DNA from: Pseudomonas anguilliseptica | GTDB lineage: Bacteria > Pseudomonadota > Gammaproteobacteria > Pseudomonadales > Pseudomonadaceae | Length of the DNA: 64,000 nt | NCBI RefSeq assembly: GCF_900105355.1 | Contig: NZ_FNSC01000001.1 | Location: forward strand, 2,914,001 to 2,978,000 | Direction: 5' to 3' | Shown here: positions 1 through 7,750 of the stretch, in pieces | Position numbering within the stretch: the stretch's first letter is position 1 | Layout: every line of letters starts with the position of its first letter | Position numbers and translations under genes: made by a program | The notes under the pieces: generated by a model | Told to the model about the DNA's origin: nothing | The model's input: the letters and a program-made list of their open reading frames with translations, nothing else | Database searches by the model: none

Positions 1-367
1 CCACCACGCCCAGCTCGCGGGCCTGCTGATCACGCTGGTGAGCGGCTTCGAACACGCTGATCTCGCCAGTGATATCGACGTAGTGGGTGGCGCTGGCCAG
101 GCAGGCGTCGAGCATCGGTGCGCTGGTGGCAGAAAATGGCCCCGCGCAGTGAGCGACCACGGCAATATCGGCCAGGGCTTCCTTGGCGCGATCCAGTTGG
201 TGGATATCGAATATCCGGCATTCCAGGCCCAGCAGGCTGCCCTGGGCGTGTACGGCGGCCGGATTGCGCCCCGCCAGAATGGGCGTGAGGCCCTGACGCT
301 TGGCTTCGGCGGCCAGCAGGTGGCCGGTGTAACCGTTGGCTCCGTAGATCATCCAGTGCGTGGCCAT
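1..367 (-). CDS. Saccharopine dehydrogenase-like NAD(P)-binding protein (3' part missing)
   Basis: Reading leftward from an ATG at 367 the frame stays open to the window edge, so only about 122 N-terminal residues are visible. The N-terminus holds a Rossmann nucleotide-binding motif, YGANGYTGHLLA (residues about 8-19), followed by LAGRNPAAV and, near residue 70, VAHCAGPFSATSAPMLDAC. The segment THYVDITGE is characteristic of the saccharopine dehydrogenase/trans-acting enoyl reductase superfamily. In Pseudomonas such proteins are usually annotated as saccharopine dehydrogenase NADP-binding domain proteins and are not lysine-pathway enzymes. The substrate is unknown. The gene diverges from the epimerase at 536. 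The C-terminal domain lies outside the window, so its subfamily cannot be settled. Confidence 0.8.
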   Translation of the reverse strand, partial: MATHWMIYGANGYTGHLLAAEAKRQGLTPILAGRNPAAVHAQGSLLGLECRIFDIHQLDRAKEALADIAVVAHCAGPFSATSAPMLDACLASATHYVDITGEISVFEAAHQRDQQARELGVV

Positions 368-535
368 CCCGTGGCTCCTAAGTTGTTATTGGTTTGCGTC
401 TGGCAGCTTAGCCGCTGTGAGCGGTGCTGTTGCCTATCGCAGGGTGTGTGCAGTCGCTGTTCTGGCTTGCAATGCCACGGCGGCGGCTGACATGCGCTGC
501 TAGAGTGGCCTGCAATCATGGCAAAGGGGGCGGCA

Positions 536-1528
536 ATGAAGATTCTGGTAACCGGGGCCAGTGGCTTTATCGGTGGGCGTTTCGCTCGCTTTGCCTTGGA
601 GCAGGGCCTGAGTGTGCGGGTCAATGGGCGGCGCGCCGAGGGCGTTGAGCACCTGTGTGCGCGTGGCGCGGAGTTTGTCCAGGGTGATCTGTCCGACCCG
701 GAGCTGGTGCAGCAGCTGTGCCGGGATGTTGAGGCGGTGGTGCACTGCGCCGGCGCGGTCGGCGTCTGGGGGCGTTACGAGCACTTTTATCAGGCCAACG
801 TCACGGTCACCGAAAACGTGGTCGACGCTTGCCTCAAGCAGAAGGTGCGGCGTCTGGTGCACCTGTCTTCGCCGTCGGTGTATTTCGATGGTCAGGCGCA
901 TGTCGGCCTGCGTGAAGAACAGCTGCCCAAACGTTTTTCCGATCATTACGGCAAAACCAAGTTTCTCGCCGAGCAGCAGGTGTTTGCCGCTCAGGAGTTC
1001 GGTCTGGAGGTGCTGGCGCTGCGTCCGCGCTTTGTCACCGGCGCAGGCGACACCAGCATCTTCCCGCGGCTGATCAATATGCAGCGCAAAGGACGCTTGT
1101 CGATTATCGGCAACGGCCTGAATAAGGTCGATTTCACCAGCGTGCACAACCTCAACGAAGCACTGATGAGCTGCCTGCTGGCCGCCGGGCCGGCGCTGGG
1201 GCAGGTGTACAACATCAGCAACGGCGCGCCAGTGCCGCTGTGGGACGTGGTCAACTATGTGCTGCACAAACTCGACCTGCCGCCGGTGACCCGCCATCTG
1301 CCCTATGGCCTGGCGTATGGCGCTGCGGCGCTGAATGAAGGCGTGTGCAAGCTGTTACCCGGTCGCCCGGAACCGACGCTGTTTCGTCTGGGTGTGGCGG
1401 TGATGGCCAAGGACTTCTCTCTGGATATCAGCCGCGCGCAGCAGTATCTGGAGTACGAACCCAAGGCCAGCCTGTGGAGCGCTCTGGATGAGTTCTGCGC
1501 CTGGTGGCAGGCGCATCATCCGAGCTGA
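536..1528 (+). CDS. NAD(P)-dependent epimerase/dehydratase (extended SDR family)
   Basis: A 330-residue protein opening with the extended-SDR cofactor motif VTGASGFIGG (residues 5-14). It also has the YGKTK active-site segment (YxxxK, near residue 141) preceded by an LSSPSVYF serine segment, the usual Ser/Tyr/Lys arrangement of NAD-dependent epimerases and 3-beta-hydroxysteroid dehydrogenase-like reductases. I chose the ATG at 536 over the in-frame ATG at 518 because AAGGGGG sits at the right distance upstream of 536, and because the Rossmann motif then starts at the usual position. The substrate (sugar nucleotide, sterol-like or flavonoid-like) cannot be read from the sequence. It diverges from the dehydrogenase-like gene at 1-367 and runs toward the small gene at 1546-1857. 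Confidence 0.85.
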   Translation: MKILVTGASGFIGGRFARFALEQGLSVRVNGRRAEGVEHLCARGAEFVQGDLSDPELVQQLCRDVEAVVHCAGAVGVWGRYEHFYQANVTVTENVVDACLKQKVRRLVHLSSPSVYFDGQAHVGLREEQLPKRFSDHYGKTKFLAEQQVFAAQEFGLEVLALRPRFVTGAGDTSIFPRLINMQRKGRLSIIGNGLNKVDFTSVHNLNEALMSCLLAAGPALGQVYNISNGAPVPLWDVVNYVLHKLDLPPVTRHLPYGLAYGAAALNEGVCKLLPGRPEPTLFRLGVAVMAKDFSLDISRAQQYLEYEPKASLWSALDEFCAWWQAHHPS

Positions 1529-1545
1529 TTGCGGGTAAACAGGCT

Positions 1546-1857
1546 TCAGGCGTAAACGCGCTGCCCGCGATACATGCGCACCGATGCGCTGGGTGGGCGA
1601 TGCGCGCTTTCTTCCACCAGCAGCGGGTGTCCGGCCTGCATACGTGGTGTGGTCGCGGGCTCGCCGAAGGGGCGGTCGCTGTACTGGGCCAGCAGTTGCC
1701 CCAGTTGGCGGGTTTCCTCACTGCTTGAGGTGAGGCAGGCACTGAGCATGCTGTTGATCGCATCAGGCTGGCTCATGCGAATGTCCACCGTCAGTTCTTC
1801 GCGCAGCCTGCGGCGCAGGCTCATCATGCAATCCAGTACTTCTCTGTTCAGCTCCAT
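1546..1857 (-). CDS. Small conserved-looking hypothetical protein
   Basis: A 103-residue protein, MELNREVLD at the N-terminus and MYRGQRVYA at the C-terminus, with no recognisable domain, signal peptide or membrane segment. The N-terminal half is charged and probably helical (LRRRLREELTVDIRM). The start at 1857 is chosen because GGGGGGAAAG precedes it closely. Longer in-frame extension upstream would run into the IS5 element, whose flanking CTAG begins at 1871. The insertion has therefore separated this gene and its ribosome binding site from whatever promoter it had. It may now be silent or driven from the element. No function is assigned. Confidence 0.6.
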   Translation of the reverse strand: MELNREVLDCMMSLRRRLREELTVDIRMSQPDAINSMLSACLTSSSEETRQLGQLLAQYSDRPFGEPATTPRMQAGHPLLVEESAHRPPSASVRMYRGQRVYA

Positions 1858-1874
1858 GGATCTTTCCCCCCTAG

Positions 1875-3065
1875 GGATGGTCTGAAGTAGCCATGTATTT
1901 CTGGCTGACTTCAGCCCCGCCGATTTTGAAAGCGGCAAATCGATCAAAAACGATCAGATTACCCATTCATTTCTGTGTTTTTAGCCGCCGCGAGTAGCTC
2001 GCGGCAGCCATTTCCCGCATTACAGGCGCACCTCTCCTGCATTGGTCAGTAAATGTCGGCGTGCCATCCACAGGTTCGACAGCGCGAACAGCGTCACCAG
2101 TTGCGCCGTGTTCTTGGCCAAGCCACGGAAGCGTGTCTTTACATAACTGAACTGACGCTTGATCACCCGGAACGGGTGCTCAACCTTGGCGCGCACCTGG
2201 GCCTTGGCCTTCTCGATCTTGCGTTTGGCTTTGTACAGCGGGCTGCTCTTACCCAGCTTCTTATAGGTGCTGCGGCGGGCAGCAACCTGCCAGATCACCT
2301 CGCGCCCATCATGTTCGGGGCGCTTTTCGACGCCGGTATAACCCGCATCGGCGCACACCACGTTTTCCTCGCCGTGCAGCAACTTGTCGACCTGAGTGAC
2401 ATCCGCCACGTTGGCCGCCGTGCCTACCACGCTGTGTACCAGCCCCGACTCGTCATCCACGCCAATGTGCGCCTTCATGCCGAAGTAGTATTGGTTGCCC
2501 TTCTTGGCCTGGTGCATCTCTGGGTCGCGTTTGCCGTCCTTGTTCTTGGTCGAACTCGGCGCATTGATCAGCGTGGCATCGACGATGGTGCCTTGGCGCA
2601 ACGACAGGCCACGGTCGCCAAGATAGCCATTGATGACGGCCAGGATGCCGGCAGCCAACTCATGTTTCTCCAGCAGACGACGGAAGTTGAGGATGGTGGT
2701 TTCGTCGGGGATACGTTCCAGACTCAGCCCGGCGAACTGCCGCAGGATAGTGGTCTCGTACAGCGCTTCTTCCATCGCCGGGTCGCTGTAGCCGAACCAG
2801 TTCTGCATCAGGTGCACACGTAGCATCGCCATCAGCGGATAGGCCGGCCGACCGCCTTCACCCTTGGGGTAATACGGTTCGATCAGTGCGATCAAACCCT
2901 TCCACGGCACCACCCGATCCATCTCGATCAGGAACAACTCTTTGCGGGTCTGCTTGCGTTTGCCGGCGTACTCGGCATCGGCGAAGGTCATTTGCTTCAT
3001 CGGAAAACTCGGCGGGTGGCGTCCGGGCATTTTGCCAAAATCAGGAAGTCTTATTCAGAGTTTCC
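1875..3065 (-). mobile_element. Complete IS5-family insertion sequence (1191 bp)
   Basis: The left end reads GGATGGTCTGAAGTAG (1875-1890) and the right end, read on the other strand from 3065, reads GGAAACTCTGAATAAG. They share the core TCTGAA and 11 of 16 positions, so these are imperfect terminal inverted repeats. Both ends are flanked by CTAG (1871-1874 and 3066-3069), matching the four-base target duplications of IS5-type elements. The length and the single transposase gene on the minus strand fit the IS5 group. It sits about 13 bases upstream of the start of the small gene at 1546-1857. A perfect 8-bp hairpin (GCCGCGAG/CTCGCGGC, about 1988-2006) lies between the transposase stop and the left end. 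Confidence 0.85.
2020..3000 (-). CDS. IS5-family transposase
   Basis: A 326-residue DDE transposase that carries out cut-and-paste or copy-type movement of the surrounding element. The N-terminal region has the IS5-group pattern MKQMTFADAEYAGKRKQTRK. The catalytic positions are visible: the first Asp in GTIVDATLI, the second in VVCADAGYTG, and the Glu in KVEHPFRVIKRQF. The ATG at 3000 is preferred because it gives the family N-terminus; an in-frame upstream ATG at 3030 would add ten residues. The reading frame is intact, so the element is potentially active. Confidence 0.93.
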   Translation of the reverse strand: MKQMTFADAEYAGKRKQTRKELFLIEMDRVVPWKGLIALIEPYYPKGEGGRPAYPLMAMLRVHLMQNWFGYSDPAMEEALYETTILRQFAGLSLERIPDETTILNFRRLLEKHELAAGILAVINGYLGDRGLSLRQGTIVDATLINAPSSTKNKDGKRDPEMHQAKKGNQYYFGMKAHIGVDDESGLVHSVVGTAANVADVTQVDKLLHGEENVVCADAGYTGVEKRPEHDGREVIWQVAARRSTYKKLGKSSPLYKAKRKIEKAKAQVRAKVEHPFRVIKRQFSYVKTRFRGLAKNTAQLVTLFALSNLWMARRHLLTNAGEVRL

Positions 3066-3360
3066 CTAGCTATTACAAGTGGGCATTGCGGCTGGGTGTC
3101 ACCCAGTCGCAATGCCACCGGCCTGGTCTCGCCGCGTTTCCCGCGTGCGGATCGCGCCTGCAACACCTTTGCTCCCTGGTGCCGCAATAACGTCGCAAAT
3201 AGACAAGTGCAAAGCGCATACCAGTTCACACTCTGTGGAACTGTGCGGCCTGCAGCGAGTCGATGGCCTGTGCCGTGCCCTTCGTCGGTGCGTTTCGCAC
3301 TGGCATGGCGCGACACTGAAGCGCTGCGCGCGAACCGTTATACTGCGCGGCAATTTGCTT

Positions 3361-3412
3361 GGAGCCTGTCGGGCTTTTCCGCCGCCGAGCAATGTTAAGC
3401 CCGACTGGCTCC
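3361..3412 (+). promoter_or_regulatory. Large inverted repeat in the leader of the coiled-coil gene
   Basis: GGAGCCTGTCGGGCTT (3361-3376) and AAGCCCGACTGGCTCC (3397-3412) are complementary at 15 of 16 positions around a 20-base loop. This is a strong hairpin 29 bases upstream of the start at 3442. A TATACT-like -10 element lies at 3339-3344, so transcription could begin just before the hairpin and place it in the 5' untranslated region. There is no T-run after it, so it is not an ordinary terminator. The remaining sequence back to 3070 shows no gene. Confidence 0.5.
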
Positions 3413-3441
3413 TCACCCCGCGCTTTCTTGAAGGTTGACCC

Positions 3442-4284
3442 ATGCGTAACGATGCCCACGACGAACTCGATCACGTGCCCAGCCTGCGGGCTGATCAGCG
3501 CGATCACGATGACTATCAGACGGATCACCCAGAGCCGGCACGCGGCAGCAGCTATGGCCGTGCGGCGAGCGCTGCACCGGTGAGGTCGGCCAGTACCGGC
3601 CCACTCTGGGCGCTGGTTGGCGCCTTGATGATCGCCCTGGGCGGGCTCGGCTGGTGGAGCTTTCAGCAGATCAGCCTGATGGAGCAGCAACTGGTCGCCA
3701 CTCAGGAGAGTTTCGCGCGTATCAGCGAGGAGGCCGCCGGGCGTATTCAGGATATTTCCGGCAAGGTGGTGGCCACCGAGTCGTCGGTCACCAGTGGCAG
3801 TGAAGCGCTGAAGCTGCAGGTCAAGCAGCTGGAAAGCAAACTGGCCGAGCTGAGCAAGCAGCAGGGCGTCAGTGGGCAGAATAGCGAGCAGAGCAAGCGC
3901 CTTGAGCAGCTGGCCGCGCAGCTGAAAGGCCAGGAAGGTGGGGATGCCAAGCTGGAAGGCATCCTCAACAAACTCAGCGCCGAACAGGCGGTGCTGAAAA
4001 ATGAGCAAGCCACCCTGAAAAGTACGCTGGCCGGGCAAAGCAAACTCGACGAGAAACTTGCCGGGTTGAGCGGCGAAATTGATGCGCTGAAGAAACAGGG
4101 CAACCCCAACCAGGCCATTGCCCGTGTCGAGCAGGACCTGTTGGTGCTGAAAAGCGATCTGGAAACCCGTACCGCTGGCAGCAGCACGGCTGAGTTCGAT
4201 GCCTTCCGCGCGCAAATGACTCGTAACATCAGCACCCTGCAGGCGCAAGTGCAGAACTTGCAGCAGCAGATCGACGCACGCTGA
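3442..4284 (+). CDS. Membrane-anchored coiled-coil protein
   Basis: A 280-residue protein with three parts. Residues 1 to about 50 are a polar, acidic and disordered cytoplasmic head. One transmembrane helix follows (GPLWALVGALMIALGGLGWW, about residues 53-72). From about residue 75 to the end the protein is rich in heptad-like Q/E/K/L/S repeats with no Cys or catalytic motif, which looks like a long periplasmic coiled coil. Proteins of this build are common and uncharacterised in Pseudomonas and are sometimes mislabelled ATPases; no nucleotide-binding motif is present here. It appears to be a single-gene unit, with its own leader hairpin (3361-3412) and a strong terminator right after the stop. 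Envelope or scaffold function is only a guess. Confidence 0.75.
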   Translation: MRNDAHDELDHVPSLRADQRDHDDYQTDHPEPARGSSYGRAASAAPVRSASTGPLWALVGALMIALGGLGWWSFQQISLMEQQLVATQESFARISEEAAGRIQDISGKVVATESSVTSGSEALKLQVKQLESKLAELSKQQGVSGQNSEQSKRLEQLAAQLKGQEGGDAKLEGILNKLSAEQAVLKNEQATLKSTLAGQSKLDEKLAGLSGEIDALKKQGNPNQAIARVEQDLLVLKSDLETRTAGSSTAEFDAFRAQMTRNISTLQAQVQNLQQQIDAR

Positions 4285-4300
4285 GTAAGTTGCAACGGAA

Positions 4301-4330
4301 AAGCCCGCCAATTGGCGGGCTTCTTTTTTG
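4301..4330 (+). terminator. Rho-independent terminator
   Basis: GCCCGCCAATTGGCGGGC (4303-4320) is a perfect palindrome followed by TTCTTTTTT. It ends transcription of the coiled-coil gene. Confidence 0.9.
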
Positions 4331-4369
4331 AGGCATTTAAACCTCAGGTTGATACTGGCGAGCCTCTGT

Positions 4370-4442
4370 GGAAGGCGCTTTAGCGGCGAACGTTCGATAA
4401 CGCTATCGCGGCTAAAGCGGAATGCCGCCCAGCCCCTCCTAC
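4370..4442. repeat. REP-like palindromic repeat
   Basis: CGCTTTAGC (4376-4384) and GCTAAAGCG (4411-4419) form an inverted repeat around a GC-rich centre. The flank CCCCTCCTAC, read on the minus strand, resembles the GTAGGAG...GGCTTTAGCC form of Pseudomonas repetitive extragenic palindromes. It lies between the terminator at 4330 and the stop of the flavin oxidoreductase at 4464, a typical intergenic position. Confidence 0.6.
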
Positions 4443-4463
4443 GACAGAGCGGCAGCCTCCGGC

Positions 4464-5513
4464 TTACAGCGTTGGGTAGTCGAGGTAGCCGACCGGACCT
4501 TGGCTGTAGAAGGTTTCCGGGCGTGGCGCATTCAGCTCGGCATCCTGCGCCAGGCGCGCGGGCAGGTCCGGGTTGGCGATAAACGGCACGCCGAAGGCCA
4601 CTGCATCGGCCTTGCCTTCAGCCAGCCAGGCATTGGCCTGATCCTTGGTGAAGCGTTCGTTGGCGATAAATACGCCGCCGAAGGTTTGTTTCAGACTTGG
4701 TGACAGGCTGTCGTCGGCCTCCTGCTCACGGGCGCAGATAAAGGCGATGCCGCGTTTGCCCAGCTCCTGCGCCACGTAGGTGAAAGTCTCGGCGCGGTTG
4801 GCGTCGCCCATATCGTGGAGGTCAGCCCGTGGCGACAGGTGTACGCCAACGCGGCCAGCGCCCCAGACTTCGATTGCCGCATCGGTGACTTCCAGCAGCA
4901 GGCGTGCGCGGTTTTCCAGGTTGCCGCCATAACGGTCGCTGCGCTGGTTGGTGCTGCTCTGCAGGAACTGGTCGAGCAGGTAACCGTTCGCGCCGTGGAT
5001 TTCCACGCCATCAAAACCGGCGGCTTTGGCGTTTTCCGCGCCTTGGCGATAGGCCTCGACGATATCAGCAACTTCTTCGGTTTCCAGGGCGCGCGGGGTG
5101 ACGAATTCCTTCATCGGGCGCACCAGGCTGACGTGGCCCGCCGACTGGATGGCGCTCGGCGCGACCGGCAGTTGACCGTTCAGGTAGATCGGGTCGGAAA
5201 TGCGTCCAACGTGCCACAGCTGCAGGACGATCTTGCCGCCTGCGGCGTGCACAGCCTTGGTGATATTGCTCCAGCCGCGTACCTGATCAGCCGACCAGAT
5301 GCCGGGGGTGTCTGGGTAGCCGACGCCCACAGGGGTTACGGAGGTGGCTTCACTGATGATCAACCCGGCGCTGGCGCGTTGTACGTAGTACTCGGCCATC
5401 AGCGCATTGGGCACGCGGCCCTCATCGGCGCGGCAGCGGGTCAGCGGAGCCATGATGATGCGGTTGTTGAGTTGCAGGTCGCCAATCTGGATCGGGTCGA
5501 AAAGCGTAGTCAT
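4464..5513 (-). CDS. Old yellow enzyme family NADH:flavin oxidoreductase
   Basis: A 349-residue FMN enzyme of the NemA/XenA/XenB type, which reduces alpha,beta-unsaturated carbonyls, nitroaromatics and N-ethylmaleimide-like electrophiles with NAD(P)H. The landmarks are MAPLTRCRA at the N-terminus, LQLWHVGR with Trp100, and the substrate-binding set HGANGY (His173, Asn176, Tyr178). The FMN segment SSTNQRSDRYGG and a C-terminal GKADAVAFGVPFIANPDLP segment are also present. Length and motifs are those of the full-length family. A GAGAGGA ribosome binding site precedes the ATG. It lies 17 bases behind the MFS gene, which in turn follows the ArsR gene, so all three are probably one operon for detection, export and reduction of reactive electrophiles. 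Confidence 0.92.
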   Translation of the reverse strand: MTTLFDPIQIGDLQLNNRIIMAPLTRCRADEGRVPNALMAEYYVQRASAGLIISEATSVTPVGVGYPDTPGIWSADQVRGWSNITKAVHAAGGKIVLQLWHVGRISDPIYLNGQLPVAPSAIQSAGHVSLVRPMKEFVTPRALETEEVADIVEAYRQGAENAKAAGFDGVEIHGANGYLLDQFLQSSTNQRSDRYGGNLENRARLLLEVTDAAIEVWGAGRVGVHLSPRADLHDMGDANRAETFTYVAQELGKRGIAFICAREQEADDSLSPSLKQTFGGVFIANERFTKDQANAWLAEGKADAVAFGVPFIANPDLPARLAQDAELNAPRPETFYSQGPVGYLDYPTL

Positions 5514-5530
5514 GGGACGGTCCTCTCAGG

Positions 5531-6697
5531 TTATTCGTTGAGTGCAAGTTGTGGTTCAGGGCTACGGGTACTGAAGGTCAGCAGGGTGGCCAGCAGCGCC
5601 AGTACCGCCAGGGCGGCAGCGGCCAGGGGCACGCGGGTCAGGCCGAAACCTTCGGCAATCACCAGGCCGCCCACCCAGGCGCCGAGGGCGTTACCGAGGT
5701 TGAAAGCGCCAATATTCAAGGTCGACACCAGGTTCGGTGCTCCGCTGCCAAAGGCCACCACATTGACCTGCAAGGCCGGCACGGCCGCGAAGGCGGCGGT
5801 GGCCCAGAGGAACAGGGTGAATTCGGCGGGGATCAGCGCCTGGCTGGTCCAGTTGAACAGGGTGGAGATCACCGCCATGGCGATGAATACGCCGACCAGG
5901 GTGGCCTTCAGGCTGCGGTCGGCCACGCGCCCGCCGAGCACGTTACCCAACGTCAGACCGAGGCCAATCAGCAGCAGGGTCCAGGTCACACCGTTGGGCG
6001 ACACGCCCGTGACTTCACCAAGCAGCGGCGCAATGTAGGTGAACAGGGCAAACATCGCCGCGGAGAACAGCGCCGTGGTGCTCAGCGCCAGCCACAGGCC
6101 GGCACCGCGCAGGGCGCGCACTTCGCTGGCGAAGTCGGCCTTGGCTTCATCGCTCTTGCTAGGTAACACGCGCCACAGACCGATCAGTGCGATCACGCCA
6201 ATCAGGGTCACGGCCCAGAAGGTCGATCGCCAGCCAGCGTACTGACCGAGGGCGGTGCCCAGCGGCACGCCGAGCACATTGGCCAGGGTCAGGCCGGTAA
6301 ACATCAAGGCTACGGCTGAAGCGCGGCGATTGGCCGGCACCAGGCTGGCGGCAACCACCGAGCCGATGCCGAAGAACGCGCCATGGCAAAGGGCGGTGAT
6401 TACCCGGGCGAGCATCAGCATCTGGTAATCACTGGCCAGGGCGCAGAACAGGTTGCCAGCGATAAAGATGCTCATCAGCGTTAACAGTGAGGCTTTGCGC
6501 GGCCAGCTGGCGGTGGCCAGGGCCATAAACGGCGCGCCGATGGCCACGCCCAAGGCGTAACCGGTGACCAGCCAGCCGGCGCCGGGAATCGACACACCGA
6601 GGTCGCCCGCGACTTCCGGCAGCAGACCCATGATGACGAATTCCGTGGTGCCGATGGCAAACGCGGACAAAGCGAGGACGAGAAGCGCTGCAGGCAT
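5531..6697 (-). CDS. MFS efflux transporter (AraJ/YdhP-like, DHA1)
   Basis: A 388-residue inner-membrane protein with about 12 hydrophobic segments. The opening segment LALSAFAIGTTEFVIMGLLP and the following YALGVAIGAPFMA are typical of the arabinose-efflux/chloramphenicol-resistance branch of the drug:H+ antiporters. A conserved internal RAVITALCHGAFFGIG-like motif (here LARVITALCHGAFFG) is also seen. AGGAG precedes the ATG by eight bases. It is the middle gene of the ArsR-MFS-flavin reductase set, separated by 38 bases from the regulator and 17 from the reductase. Substrate specificity cannot be read from sequence; the neighbours point to toxic small organics. Confidence 0.88.
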   Translation of the reverse strand: MPAALLVLALSAFAIGTTEFVIMGLLPEVAGDLGVSIPGAGWLVTGYALGVAIGAPFMALATASWPRKASLLTLMSIFIAGNLFCALASDYQMLMLARVITALCHGAFFGIGSVVAASLVPANRRASAVALMFTGLTLANVLGVPLGTALGQYAGWRSTFWAVTLIGVIALIGLWRVLPSKSDEAKADFASEVRALRGAGLWLALSTTALFSAAMFALFTYIAPLLGEVTGVSPNGVTWTLLLIGLGLTLGNVLGGRVADRSLKATLVGVFIAMAVISTLFNWTSQALIPAEFTLFLWATAAFAAVPALQVNVVAFGSGAPNLVSTLNIGAFNLGNALGAWVGGLVIAEGFGLTRVPLAAAALAVLALLATLLTFSTRSPEPQLALNE

Positions 6698-6735
6698 GCC
6701 GTCAGCTCCTGAAAAAAGTGAATGTAAAAGTTGGT

Positions 6736-7038
6736 TTAGAGCGCTTGGCTGATGTGGTTGAGGAACGCCTGGATGGTCTCTTCATTGCGTTTGAAGAAGT
6801 TCCACTGGCCAACCTTCTTGCTGCTAATCAGGCCGGCACGTTGCAGGGTTGCCAGGTGCGCGGAGACTGTTGATTGCGACAGCCCGGTGCGCTGATCGAT
6901 CTTGCCTGCGCACACACCGATCTCCAGCGGGTGATCCTGGTCGGCGAAATACGCCTGCGGGTCTTTCAGCCAATGCAGGATGTCACGCCGCACGGGGTGG
7001 GCCAGGGCCTTGATCACTTCATCGATGTCGAGTTGCAT
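6736..7038 (-). CDS. ArsR-type winged-helix transcriptional repressor
   Basis: A 100-residue regulator. The N-terminal helix MQLDIDEVIKALAHPVRRDILHWL is the ArsR/SmtB signature. The recognition helix is in TGLSQSTVSAHLATLQRAGLI, and the wing in SSKKVGQWNFFKRNEETI. I chose the ATG at 7038, not an upstream start, because it gives the standard family N-terminus. The classical metal-binding ELCVCDL motif is absent, so it probably responds to an organic or redox signal, not to a metal. It is the first gene of a three-gene unit with the exporter and flavin reductase and diverges from the gene at 7166. Inverted repeats in the divergent region are candidate operators. Confidence 0.88.
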   Translation of the reverse strand: MQLDIDEVIKALAHPVRRDILHWLKDPQAYFADQDHPLEIGVCAGKIDQRTGLSQSTVSAHLATLQRAGLISSKKVGQWNFFKRNEETIQAFLNHISQAL

Positions 7039-7065
7039 GCGGGGTATCCCCTGTGTGCGGTAACG

Positions 7066-7110
7066 CCATATCGCGATGGGGCGAACTCTATATCGGCTTC
7101 TGGCGATATA
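7066..7110. promoter_or_regulatory. Candidate ArsR operator region
   Basis: The divergent intergenic region contains TATATCG (7089-7095) and CGATATA (7104-7110), a perfect 7-bp inverted repeat with an 8-base spacer. Next to it is the near-palindrome CCATATCGCGATGG (7066-7079), which uses the same ATATCG half-site. Dyads of this size suit a dimeric winged-helix repressor that controls its own operon and possibly the gene at 7166. Confidence 0.5.
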
Positions 7111-7165
7111 CAGATCGTTCGTGGCGATAGTCATCATCATGGCGGCTGATGTGTAAGCTGTGGCC

Positions 7166-7750
7166 ATGAATTACCTCGCGCACTTACATCTCGGCGGCGA
7201 CGCGCCGGCACAGCTGCTCGGCAGTCTGTATGGCGATTTCGTCAAAGGGCCGCTGGCTGGGCAGTGGCCGGCGGATATCGAAGCGGCCATCCGCCTGCAC
7301 CGACGCATCGATGTATTCACCGACAGCCACCCGCTGCAAGCGCAGGCACGGGCGCGCTTCGCCCTAGAGCGGCGACGCTACAGCGGCATCTTGCTGGATG
7401 TGTTTTTCGATCACTGCCTGGCGCTGAATTGGGGCGACTATGCCGCCGAGCCGCTGCCGCATTTTACTGGGCGGGTGTATCAGGTGCTGGCCGCCGAGCC
7501 ACACTTACCCGAGCGCCTGGCACGTATTGCGCCGCGCATGGCCGCGCAGGACTGGCTGGGCAGTTACCGCGAGTTTGCCGTGCTGGAGCAGGTGGTCGCG
7601 GGGATTGATCGGCGGCTTTCGCGGCCGGGCTTGCTGGCCGGCGGTGCCGCCGAGCTGGAGCGGCTGTATCAGCCGCTGCTGGAGGATTTTCGCCAGTTCT
7701 ATCCCGAGTTGCAGGACTTCGTTACTCGCGAGCGTGGGTTAGGCGGTTAG
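7166..7750 (+). CDS. ACP phosphodiesterase family protein (AcpH-like)
   Basis: A 194-residue protein of the acyl carrier protein phosphodiesterase family (DUF479). In E. coli the AcpH member removes the 4'-phosphopantetheine arm from holo-ACP. Family landmarks are the start MNYLAHLHL, the segment SLYGDFVKG (residues about 21-29), the metal-binding LHRRIDVFTDSHP, and FFDHCLALNW with its His/Asp pair. The ATG at 7166 is preferred over the GTG two codons upstream because it yields the family N-terminus. The stop overlaps the stop of olsA by four bases on the opposite strand. It is transcribed away from the ArsR operon. Confidence 0.87.
   Translation: MNYLAHLHLGGDAPAQLLGSLYGDFVKGPLAGQWPADIEAAIRLHRRIDVFTDSHPLQAQARARFALERRRYSGILLDVFFDHCLALNWGDYAAEPLPHFTGRVYQVLAAEPHLPERLARIAPRMAAQDWLGSYREFAVLEQVVAGIDRRLSRPGLLAGGAAELERLYQPLLEDFRQFYPELQDFVTRERGLGG

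Noticed and set aside
1988..2006. A terminator for the IS5 transposase
   Set aside because: The hairpin is perfect, but on the transposase strand it is followed by A residues, not T residues.
4815..6038. A 407-codon plus-strand frame across the flavin reductase and exporter genes
   Set aside because: It is antisense to two genes with strong family motifs and spans their intergenic gap.
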